Below are positions 56,470 through 64,000 of a stretch of 64,000 bases of DNA, piece after piece (within the stretch, counting starts at the first letter, position 1; the number at the start of each line of letters is the position of its first letter). The notes under the pieces are model-generated. The model searched no databases, was not told the origin of the DNA, and saw only the letters and a program-made list of their open reading frames with translations. The stretch covers positions 9,957,501 to 10,021,500 of the forward strand of contig NC_051069.1 in the NCBI RefSeq assembly GCF_004664715.2. Reading direction: 5' to 3'. The stretch is from Peromyscus leucopus. Its lineage: Eukaryota; Chordata; Mammalia; Rodentia; Cricetidae. Both the position numbers and the translations under genes were made by a program.

Positions 56470-57003
56470 AGAAAAGCCTTCAGTTAATTTGTGTTCTGTA
56501 AAGTACTACTGCTGGTTCTCTAAGGGATGAGAAAGAACAGTGCTGGTGCAGCGTGCTCCCAGGGCCCGGTCAGTCAGAGGTTTCCAAGCATGACAAGTAA
56601 CTGCTGTCTCCACGTCATGCCTTGAGGTCTTTCCTTACTAGAATACAGCCAGCTCTACACTGAACCACAGCACCTTTAATGTTAGCGGTATCTGTTGTCT
56701 GTCGGCTGTCCAAACACCTGGACCTCCAGTATTTATAGTGAGCAGACCTGGTGCTAGGTAAACCCGTTGGAATTTGAGGAATGCACAAGTGGGGACCCTG
56801 AAGCCACACAGCCTTTCCTGATGGTGCTGTGTAAACGGACTGGAGGAGTTTGAGCTTACTTTGCCACCATGACTAGAGCAGTGGTGGGGAAGGTCAGCCC
56901 AGGTTATGCAGACAGACCATTAGCCAAGCGCTCTTTGCAAGCAGTACTGGAGATCCCACTCAGCCAAGTAAGATTCAGAAAGCATGCTTTAAAACTACAC
57001 CGC

Positions 57004-57317
57004 GGGCAGGATATGGTGGTGCACACTTGTTTGTTTGTTTGTTTGTTTGTTTGTTTTTTCGAGACAGGGTTTCTCTGTGTAGATTTGCGCCTTTCCTGGA
57101 ACTCACTCTGTAGCCCAGGCTGGCCTCAAACTCAAGTAGATCCGCCTGGCTCTGCCTCCTGAGTGCTGGGATTAAAGGCGTGCGCCACCACTGCCGGCCC
57201 AGTGGTACACACCTTTAATCCCAACACTCGGGGAGGCAAAGGCAGGCAGATCTCTGTGGGTTCGAGGCCAGCCTGGGCTACATAGACCCTGTCTACATTG
57301 AAACCCAGTCTCAAAAG
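57004..57317 (+). repeat. B1 SINE split by an inverted B1
   Basis: The plus-strand B1 starts gggcaggatatggtggtgca, breaks at 57,027 and resumes near 57,200 with agtggtacacacctttaatc, ending in cagtctcaaaag. The break site gtggtgcacac/gtggtacacac forms an imperfect duplication. Confidence 0.85.
57027..57199 (-). repeat. Young B1 inserted in an older B1
   Basis: (TTTG)n tail, then tttcgagacagggtttctct, tgcgcctttcctggaactca and gtgcgccaccactgccggcc, in opposite orientation to its host B1. Confidence 0.92.
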
Positions 57318-57331
57318 AAGCCGGAGTGGGG

Positions 57332-57560
57332 ATAGGGGCTCTACCAGAAGGCTGGAAGTATTTGGCAGAGTGCTCACCCAGCATGTATAAAGAAGCACTG
57401 GACTTAATCCCCAGCAGCAAATAAAAGAGGCATAGCAGTGCACACCTGTTATCTCAGCACTCAGGAGGTGGAGGCAGAAGGACCAGAAGTTCAAGGGCAT
57501 CCTCCACAAATTTGAGGTAAATTTGGGATACACGAGACCCTATCTTTAAAAAAAGAGAAC
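57332..57560 (+). repeat. ID-B1 (B4-type) SINE
   Basis: tRNA-type head with agagtgctcacccagcatgt, then gcacacctgttatctcagca and gagaccctatctttaaaaa. Confidence 0.65.
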
Positions 57561-58813
57561 AGTTGCTGACAGACATCAGAACACAAGGGGAAGAACCTCT
57601 TCTGTAAGGGTCCAGACTATCCTCACCCTGTCCCACATTCAGCATCAGCCTAGAGCACCTGTCAGGTCTTTGGTATTCTAGACTGGTGAACAACGGATGT
57701 GCTTCTGAATCCATGGCTGGAGTCAGAGGTGTTGGGTCTGGAACCTTCCCATCCAGCACGGAAATAGAGCCTTCTCTTTGGAACTCTAGCCTCCCCCAGG
57801 AGGACTTGCTATGGGAGTCAAGAAGATTTTTACCATGTGTTGCTCTCTGGCTTCTTTCAGGCTCCCTAGAACAGCCCAGAATTCATTTTTTATTTTTATG
57901 TTTCCCAGACAGACTTTTGCTTTGTATATCATGTTGGCCACAAACCAAAATCCTCTTTGAAGGGATGTGCCACTATTATCTAGCCTGTTTTTTGTATTAA
58001 AGGAATCTGCCAGGTTGCCTATAATCAAGCTTCTCAGGGAACACATAGTATCTACTCTCAGGAAAATGAGGCCTTCCTTTCTCAGGTCTTCTGTTTGGTC
58101 TGAGCTATACAGTGTATGTGAGGTAGCTGAATCAAGACTGACACTCTTTGGTCCCCTGGAGTGTTTCCAGAGCCTAGACCTTAGTAAAAGATGTGTTTCT
58201 GGTCAAACTTCCCAAGAGACACTCGTGACTTGATACATCTTTGTGCTTTCGCTAAGGAACAAAGCCACAGCCAGTCCTAACACAGGAATGAAGGGCCTCC
58301 TGTTCAAGAGCTCTACCCGCCCGTGTTGGTGTGTCCCAGGGGTACTTTTGGGTGAGCCACTGCTTCCTGCTCCTGATTTCAGGGCCTCTCAGATTCTGGA
58401 CATGGCCTGTTACATCTCCTTATTCTGTTAGTTCCAAGAAAGTGGCTTAAAGTCACTTGAAGTGATCACAGATCACTTGAGCAGACCATCCTAATTCCTG
58501 GAACCTAAAAATGGTCAGCACATTCTTCCAGGAGCATCAGAGGCCTGCTTAACTCTGCAAGGCCTCTGAAGGGGCCACGCCTCCCACTTCCTTTGGTGTG
58601 GAATATAAAGTTGGATCACTTCCCACTACTCCACTGATCCTACACTTAGCACTCACTCTAATGTGTGTTTCCACTTTATACCTGTTTATGAAAGAGCATC
58701 CTGCTGGTAAACTGAAAATGGAGATTTGTCGGTGGGATTGTAGAGTTGTAAGAAATGGTGTCTGTGTGCCCATGCTTTGTGCTTGTTGCTCTGTGTCTAT
58801 GTGCACAGTGCTT

Positions 58814-58815
<2 letters not shown>
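57561..58815. other. Intergenic sequence between Pias1 and Calml4
   Basis: 1.25 kb with no identified repeat or gene; several chance open frames up to 104 codons. Confidence 0.45.

Positions 58816-58816
<1 letters not shown>

Positions 58817-58861
<45 letters not shown>
58817..58861 (+). repeat. (TG)n microsatellite
   Basis: About 22 TG units, the source of the long Cys-Val and His-Thr open frames here. Confidence 0.94.
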
Positions 58862-58862
<1 letters not shown>

Positions 58863-59257
58863 TCATTGCTGTCTGTATGTGCATGCGTGTGCATGTACTT
58901 TGCTTATTCCCGGTTCCCAGCCAACCCTAGCCTTATCTTGGAAGTGCCAAAGTTGGTTCTTGTACCCAAAAGCAGGCTGGTCTTCTGGCAGACTGTTCAT
59001 TTGGAGAAACACTACCATGGAAATGCCGGTTGCACATGCTCCCAAGTTGCCAATCATTTTCAAGTCATGATCTTTTTCCTCTGAGATCCAAAGGCTTTGA
59101 GAAGCACAATGGTCTACCCAAGGTGAGGGTAATGAAGCTGCAGACCCAGCACTGGCACACAGACCTGACTTCAAATCATAGGCCCTTCCATGCTGCAAGG
59201 AGCTAGACTAACTAGTTAGTCTAAACTCAGTACAGACCTCATTACAGGTGCGTCATA

Positions 59258-59417
59258 CCATGGCGGCATCATTTATTGGTACTTAGTCCCTGCAGCAGTT
59301 GTGCCGCGTGGTCTTCTTGTCATGTTTGCCATCTTAGATTTCCCTTTTAAAAAATGAATCAGTTTGGGTTTTCAGGCCCTGGAGCTCTCATACTCCGCTC
59401 CCTGGATCTCAGCTCCC
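59258..59417 (-). other. Calml4: Calml4 3' UTR
   Basis: Sequence after the Calml4 stop up to about 15 bases past an AATAAA signal on the minus strand. The length (about 160 nt) is inferred from that signal. Confidence 0.6.
59272..59277 (-). terminator. Calml4: Candidate poly(A) signal of Calml4
   Basis: TTTATT on the plus strand is AATAAA on the minus strand, 140 bases after the Calml4 stop. It is the first such hexamer after the coding end. Confidence 0.6.
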
Positions 59418-59515
59418 TCAGTAGTCTTGGACAGGAAGGGTGATCCTTTGGATAAATGTGTCATATTTCACTTGGCCGTTTGGTTCGATGCCTGCTTCCT
59501 TGAAAAGATCGTCCA
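59418..59515 (-). CDS. Calml4: Calml4 last coding exon (EF-hand 4)
   Basis: A 98-nt coding segment on the minus strand: after the split Val it reads DDLFKEAGIEPNGQVKYD, then TFIQRITLPVQDY and a TGA stop at 59,420-59,418. This is EF-hand 4 of CALML4; the loop GIEPNGQVKYDTF is degenerate. The acceptor reads tgcag and the phase joins the exon at 63,046-63,234. The terminal LPVQDY corresponds to LPGRDY in human CALML4 as I recall it. The open frame is short, but the homology, phase and position together make the call firm. Confidence 0.93.
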
Positions 59516-59759
59516 CTGCAATAAATCACATTAATGTTTCAGTCTGGGTTTGCTGAGGTTAGGGGTTCCCAGAAGTCTTCCCTGAGAACCTGATGGACTT
59601 TTCCCATGGACTGGGCCACAAACCAAAAAAGGAAGGATAACCTGCTTCCAAGGCCCCCAGAGACCACTTGGTTCAACTTTCCCACTCTGTACAGGGCCCA
59701 GCATATAGCAGAGTATACTGGTGAGGATTCGGTCGCTGAGACTGCCTTGTACTTGATTT

Positions 59760-59915
59760 TAATTTTAACATTTATTTCTTTATTGAGGGTGGGGGTTATT
59801 GTCCATGCCACATGTGTGGAGGTCTGAGGACAACTTGTGGGAATCAGCTCTCTCCTACCATGTGGGTTCCAGAGATCAAACTCAGGTCAGCAGACTCGGC
59901 AGCCAGCACGGAACT
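59760..59915 (-). repeat. tRNA-headed SINE, antisense
   Basis: ggaggtctgaggacaacttg, accatgtgggttccagagat and caaactcaggtcagcagact. Confidence 0.65.
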
Positions 59916-60305
59916 CTTTTAAAGAAACATTTGACCGCTGTGTCTGTCTTTCAAGAAACCTTTAGCAGGGATGTTTTACCTTACAGCCTACCCTTGCAAC
60001 CTTCCAGTCACGCAGGCATCATCCCCAGCTCCAAACACAGCCACACTGATTCAAGCTCACTCCTGCCCCTCTCCTCCAGATAAGCCCACATCTCCCATCG
60101 CTGCCCCCTGCCAACAGAAGACAGAGTGACAAGCTCTCTGTTATCATCACCTCATTGCAGAAGGCTGGGTGACAAGAGCACTTGGCTTATGTGCACCTTG
60201 GGTTTGGAGTTGGATCCCTAGCTTAATTTGAAATGCATCTTGTCAATGTACATGCAAAAAAAATCCAACTGCATCTGAAGTTCAAAACATCAAACTTCAT
60301 TGTTC

Positions 60306-60495
60306 AGGGGCTGGAAAGATGGCTCAGCAGTTAAAACTGCTCTTGAGAGGACCCTAATTTCATTCCCAGTAGACACGTAGGTGGCTCACAACTGCCTTTA
60401 ACTCCAGTCCCAAGGGATCTGACGCCCTCTTCTGCCCTCCTGGGGTACCTCTGCATATATGACATACCCTCACACTGGTACATACACAAGATCTT
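60306..60495 (+). repeat. B3 SINE
   Basis: aggggctggaaagatggctc, actccagtcccaagggatct and cgccctcttctgccctcct. Confidence 0.8.
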
Positions 60496-60555
60496 TTTTT
60501 TTTTTTTCCATTTTATTTAACCCATGCCCACATGGATTCTCTGAAATTCTACGAG

Positions 60556-60702
60556 GTTTTTGTTTGTTTTGTTGTTTTGAGAGGGTATCACTACCTAGAA
60601 CTTACTGTGCAGACCAGGCTGGCAGGCTGGAACTCAGCAGAGCTCAGCCTGCCTCTGCCTCAAGTGCTCAGATTAAAGGCCTGTGCCACCATGCTTGCCA
60701 CA
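60556..60702 (-). repeat. B1 SINE, antisense
   Basis: gcagaccaggctggcaggct and cagattaaaggcctgtgcca. Confidence 0.78.
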
Positions 60703-60749
60703 TGAGATCTTTCTGAAAATAGCATTGCTCTTGAAAAAGATACTAATTT

Positions 60750-60868
60750 AGCCAGATATCGTGGTGTACACCTTTAATCACAAAACTCTGGAGGCAGAGA
60801 CATGTGAATCTCTGGGTTTAAGGCTAGCCTGATTTATATTGTGAGATCATGTCAGATAGAGAGATACA
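60750..60868 (+). repeat. B1 SINE, diverged
   Basis: agccagatatcgtggtgtac, ctttaatcacaaaactctgg and ttaaggctagcctgatttat. Confidence 0.72.
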
Positions 60869-60940
60869 TACATACATACATACATACATACATACATGAT
60901 GGATAGATAGATATGTACATAAGTACATAGGTAGATGATA
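60864..60940 (+). repeat. (CATA)n/(GATA)n microsatellite
   Basis: About eight CATA units, then GATAGATA and GTACATA units, at the B1 3' end. Confidence 0.88.
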
Positions 60941-62235
60941 GACAGAATGTAGTTTTCTCTCTTCAAACCCATAGGTGCTCTGAGCCTGAGGAGACAGATG
61001 CACTGTATTTCATGGGAAAGCTTCTAACCTCCAGCCAGTTGGACAGGCCAAGCAAGGATCAGCTCCATCATCAGTGACAGACCAGAAGTGGGCAGCACAC
61101 TACAGCCCAGTGCTGACCAGAAGGAGGCAGCACTCCACAGGCGGGTGATGGCTGGTGAGGGTGCTACACATGATAAAAATGCTCCCGAAAAGAACAGACC
61201 ATTTCTCCCAAATCCCCAGAAGAAATAGTTACTACTTTTGGTATCTTGTGTTTCACTGCAGCCAAGAGGGAGATTAGTCTCCATCAGCTCCTTCTGAGTG
61301 TGTTGTGCTGGTTAACACGTGAGGGAAGTCTAGGGACCTGTTACTGTAAACAGATCACTAACCACCTCAGAGGACACTCCACCAGCAGTGTCATGGGAGT
61401 CCGAGGTAAGGGCAGGCCATTTTCCCCTTCACATGAAAAACAGCTGCAGTAAAAGCTGCCAACTGAGAGGAATTGGGAGATGAATCTACCTGCCAGGCAC
61501 TGTGTCTAAAGGCTTTGGTCAGGACCTTCATGAGTGCAGATAAAATCTGAGCAGGCTGGTCCATAGAATGCTAGCTCTTAGAGGACCCCAGGGATGTCTG
61601 TCACATTCCAGGGCTCCCTAAAAGAGGGGCCCAGATTCAAACTCAATTCAAACCACAACCTGAAACCTTTGTACTGGTTAGTTGCAATCAGACCAAAAGT
61701 TGTGGGTATTGGGTCCTTTTCAACCCACTGTGCCTAAGCTAAGCCCTCAAGCTGGCCAGCCAACCTGAAAAGCCTGGCTTTGGAGATCAATGATGAAGAT
61801 TAGGGCCAGGCCGTGGTCCACAACTGTGTCAGCACCAGGGCTGCCAACAGTACTGTCAGTCTGGAAAGATTGCAAATAGCCCAAGCATGTACCTAAAGCT
61901 TTCTCAGAATCCCCGTGCCCTTATCCTGCTCTGAAGCAAGGAATGTAACAGGCAAGACTATCTCCTGATCTGTGGCCAGGGCAGGTTTCTTTAGCAAGTT
62001 TTTCTCTGAAAAGCTCTCATACCCCCAGCTCCTAGGGCTGCTGGGGGCAGGAGCACAATGGCCTCTCAATTTGGAAACACCATCAGTGGCCACATGAGAG
62101 CCAGCTGTGGTAAGAGGATGGCCCTGGGAATGAAGGACCCTGCATTCTGCTTCAGCTCCACTCAAGAGCTGCTCACTCAGTTGGCCCTTTCTATCAACTG
62201 AAGGGCCACTGGTGCTGCCAGTGTGTCCTGTGTCA
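60941..62235. other. Calml4 intron without recognised features
   Basis: 1.3 kb between SINEs in the last Calml4 intron. I see no further exon of Calml4 or another gene. Confidence 0.5.
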
Positions 62236-62239
62236 TAGC

Positions 62240-62590
62240 TTTTAATGTGTGGAGCTTGTGTGCACATGGGTATGCCTGTTCATTTGTGTGGAGGCACATG
62301 TGTGCAACATGCCCGTGGAAGCCTGAGGTTGACATCTGGTAGCTTCCTCTATGGCTATCTACCTTTGTTTAAGGCAGAGTCTCCTTGAACCTGGAGCCCA
62401 CAGTTCAGACTAGTCTAGCTAGCCAGCTTGTCCTGGCATCCCGTCTCTGCCTCCTGAGTGTGTTCTGGGATTACAGGCAGCCACACACACACACACTCAT
62501 CCAGCTTTTTTACACAGGTCCCCAGGATCCAAACTCAGGTCCTCATACTTGTGGGGCAAACTACCTATGGAGCCATCTCCCCAGCCCCCG
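62240..62590 (-). repeat. B4-type SINE, antisense
   Basis: B1-like core gtgttctgggattacaggca and tRNA head ggagccatctccccagcccc at the right end. Confidence 0.6.
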
Positions 62591-63045
62591 TCATGGCCTT
62601 TTGACATTATGACAGAATATCACCTACACAGTTGATATTTGATAACCACACAGTAAAGTTCTTTAAATAAAACAAAACACTTAGAATGTCTAGAGTAAGC
62701 TCAGGATTCTGTCTTTGGCTGCATCCCTGGCCATCGTGAGTCACATCAAGACCCCCAATGACAGACGCCCCAACTGTTCACATGAAAATAGCCACCACCG
62801 TTCCTAGGACCCCAACTGGGGTCTCTGGGCAGACCCTCTACCCTGGCCCACTTCTGCCTGTCCCCTCTGGTTCTGCCTGGAGCCCCAGTTCAGCCCTCAG
62901 CCAGCTTGACTTGTGCTTAAAAGCTTCTGGGCCATTCATCAATTGGCCATCTGCACGGCCTTGGGTGGTGTACACAGCATTGTCCTCCCTGAGATTCCCT
63001 AACCCTCCCCCAGACGGTTCAGAGTCAAGTTGGCCAGGCTGTTAC

Positions 63046-63234
63046 CTTCTTTGTGAGTGAGCTTCTCTCCCAGCTTCATGAGTTTTGACCGCAACTCAGA
63101 TGCCATGATGTAACCTTTCTTCTCCTTGTCTGCCATCAGCATGGCCAAAAGGATTTCTTTCTTTGGGTCTTCTTGTTTGATTTGCGTGTGCATAATGGTC
63201 AGGAAGGTAGAGAAATCCAGCTCTCCATGTTTGT
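63046..63234 (-). CDS. Calml4: Calml4 penultimate exon (EF-hand 2 end to EF-hand 3)
   Basis: A 189-nt exon read on the minus strand with 62 full codons: KHGELDFSTFLTIMH, TQIKQEDPKKEILLAMLMA, DKEKKGYIMASELRSKLMKL and GEKLTHKE. The first segment is the end of EF-hand 2 (GELDFSTFLTIM) and the second is EF-hand 3, whose loop (DKEKKGYIMASE) has Lys at positions where calcium ligands are expected and so is probably poor at binding calcium, as known for this family. Acceptor tttccag at the high-coordinate side, donor gtaaca at 63,045. The last base begins a Val codon finished by the next exon. Confidence 0.95.
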
Positions 63235-63397
63235 CTGGAAACCCCAAACAGCACAGTGAGCTGGAGGAAACTGGCTGGCTGTCAGAGCCAGCGCCAAGGC
63301 TACCTAGTTCTCAAGGCACTGGTCATGGTAAGGGGGACAGAGCTGTCCTGACCCCAGGATGGAAAGTCTCCATCTCACCCTGCCTACAGTCTTCAGT

Positions 63398-63730
63398 AAC
63401 AGTGTGTGATAGTGTTGATGTCAACTTGACAGAACCTAGGACCTTACTGAAAGGCTTGTGGGCATACCTGTGGGGACCATCCTGATTTTGTTAGTTGATG
63501 TGAAAGACAAGTCCATTATAGATGGCACCATTCCCAATTATATCAGAGTGGAGAAGTGGGCTGAGTCCTAGCATGCACACATTCATTGCTACCTTTTTCT
63601 TACTATGTGATCAGGTGCTTCAAGCCATGATGGACTTTACCTGACACATGAGCTAAAATAAACCCTTCCATCATTAAGTTGCTTTGGTCAGGGTATTTTA
63701 TAGCAACAGAAAAAAAAACAAAACAAAGCA
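63398..63730 (+). repeat. Rodent interspersed repeat (class uncertain)
   Basis: gtgttgatgtcaacttgaca, gtggggaccatcctgatttt, ccatgatggactttacctga and ttgctttggtcagggtattt are landmarks of a common rodent repeat, with an A-rich end. Confidence 0.6.
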
Positions 63731-63849
63731 ACATAAGACACTATGCTTATTAATCTCTCCCCCAATCTTGCTTGCTAAGATGACAACAGAAACTCAGAGT
63801 ATTGAATCATGGCATAGGACCAGATGAAGCTATATAATAGTACTTTCTC

Positions 63850-64000
63850 ATTGGGACTGCCAACCTGCAAATAACAACACAGAGATTATTACTGATTATG
63901 AAGCTTGACCTTAGCCTAGGCTTTTTTCTAACTAGCTCTTACAACTTAATTAACATCTTTCTATTGATCTATGTTCTATCATGTAGTTCAATTACCTTTC
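63850..64000 (+). repeat. LTR-like interspersed repeat, cut by window end
   Basis: aacaacacagagattattac, aactagctcttacaacttaa and ttctattgatctatgttct relate to the copy at 23,620-23,930. Confidence 0.45.

Larger units (their letters stand above)
1..56490 (+). other. Pias1: Pias1 gene, partial (exons 3-14 and 3' UTR)
   Basis: PIAS1 is a nuclear SUMO E3 ligase that helps UBC9 transfer SUMO to targets and represses STAT1 and NF-kB dependent transcription (known for the family). Joining the twelve exons gives a continuous reading frame equal to about residues 157-651 of the human protein, ending in the conserved IIPDIISLD. My numbering puts the SP-RING Cys at 351 and the Trp at 372, the known human positions, so no length change is needed within the window. 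Introns in order are 240, 6067, 648, 6142, 10757, 6625, 2619, 1003, 4383, 2833 and 3148 bp. The promoter, exon 1 and exon 2 (N-terminal SAP domain) lie upstream of the window. The gene end is set at the poly(A) signal near 56,464 and is inferred. Confidence 0.96.
52946..56490 (+). other. Pias1: Pias1 3' UTR
   Basis: About 3.5 kb after the stop with no recognisable SINE body, AT-rich, and ending at a canonical poly(A) signal with a GT-rich element after it. The absence of SINEs contrasts with the introns and supports retention as mature mRNA. It contains a 17-nt A run at about 53,171, an AAGG-rich stretch after it, and a T-rich (TTTTG)n tract at 56,098-56,136. The end is inferred from sequence signals only. 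Confidence 0.8.
59258..64000 (-). other. Calml4: Calml4 gene, partial (last two coding exons)
   Basis: Calmodulin-like protein 4 is a four-EF-hand relative of calmodulin that serves as a light chain of unconventional myosin MYO7B in the brush-border intermicrovillar adhesion complex (known). Two exons on the minus strand join in frame across a 3.5-kb intron and match the C-terminal half of the protein. Earlier exons (EF-hand 1 and the start) lie beyond position 64,000. Gene order and convergent orientation agree with the human PIAS1-CALML4 locus. The intron holds SINEs and a CATA repeat. Confidence 0.93.

Noticed and set aside
58549..58930. Long open frames rich in His-Thr or Cys-Val
   Set aside because: They are readings of the TG microsatellite on each strand.

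Overview
The window is mammalian, rodent nuclear DNA: exons of ordinary vertebrate genes lie far apart in introns packed with rodent SINEs (B1, B2, B3, ID and ID-B1 dimers), L1 3' ends and microsatellites. The youngest B1 copies carry a 3' half with the segment 'accaagtgagttccagg' and 'aaaggcgcaaagc', which differs from the mouse B1 as I know it and points to a cricetid (hamster, vole or deer mouse). That placement is inference.

Positions 1 to about 56,490 hold the 3' part of Pias1 on the plus strand. The window opens in the intron before exon 3 (exon numbers follow the human gene). It contains twelve coding exons (3 to 14), covering about residues 157-651 of a 651-residue SUMO E3 ligase. They encode most of the PINIT domain, the SP-RING, the SUMO-interacting motif and the Ser/Thr-rich C terminus. 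All splice sites are GT-AG, all phases join, and no exon carries a frameshift or stop. A long 3' UTR runs from 52,946 to a likely poly(A) signal at 56,464.

Positions about 59,260 to the window end hold the 3' part of Calml4 on the minus strand: the last coding exon (59,418-59,515) and the one before it (63,046-63,234). The two genes are convergent, as at the human 15q23 PIAS1-CALML4-CLN6 locus, and about 2.8 kb of repeat-rich sequence separates their 3' ends.

The introns hold several fossils: a processed Ss18l2 pseudogene antisense in Pias1 intron 7; an L1 fragment pair with the inverted layout left by twin priming; a decayed Tigger/pogo-type DNA transposon in intron 13 that was itself hit by a SINE-plus-L1-3'-end chimeric retroposon with a 13-bp target-site duplication; and a 7SL-like fragment. 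I saw no CRISPR array, bacterial operon, tRNA or rRNA gene, and no sign of an undescribed system. The notable content is the layered retroposition history of the Pias1 introns.
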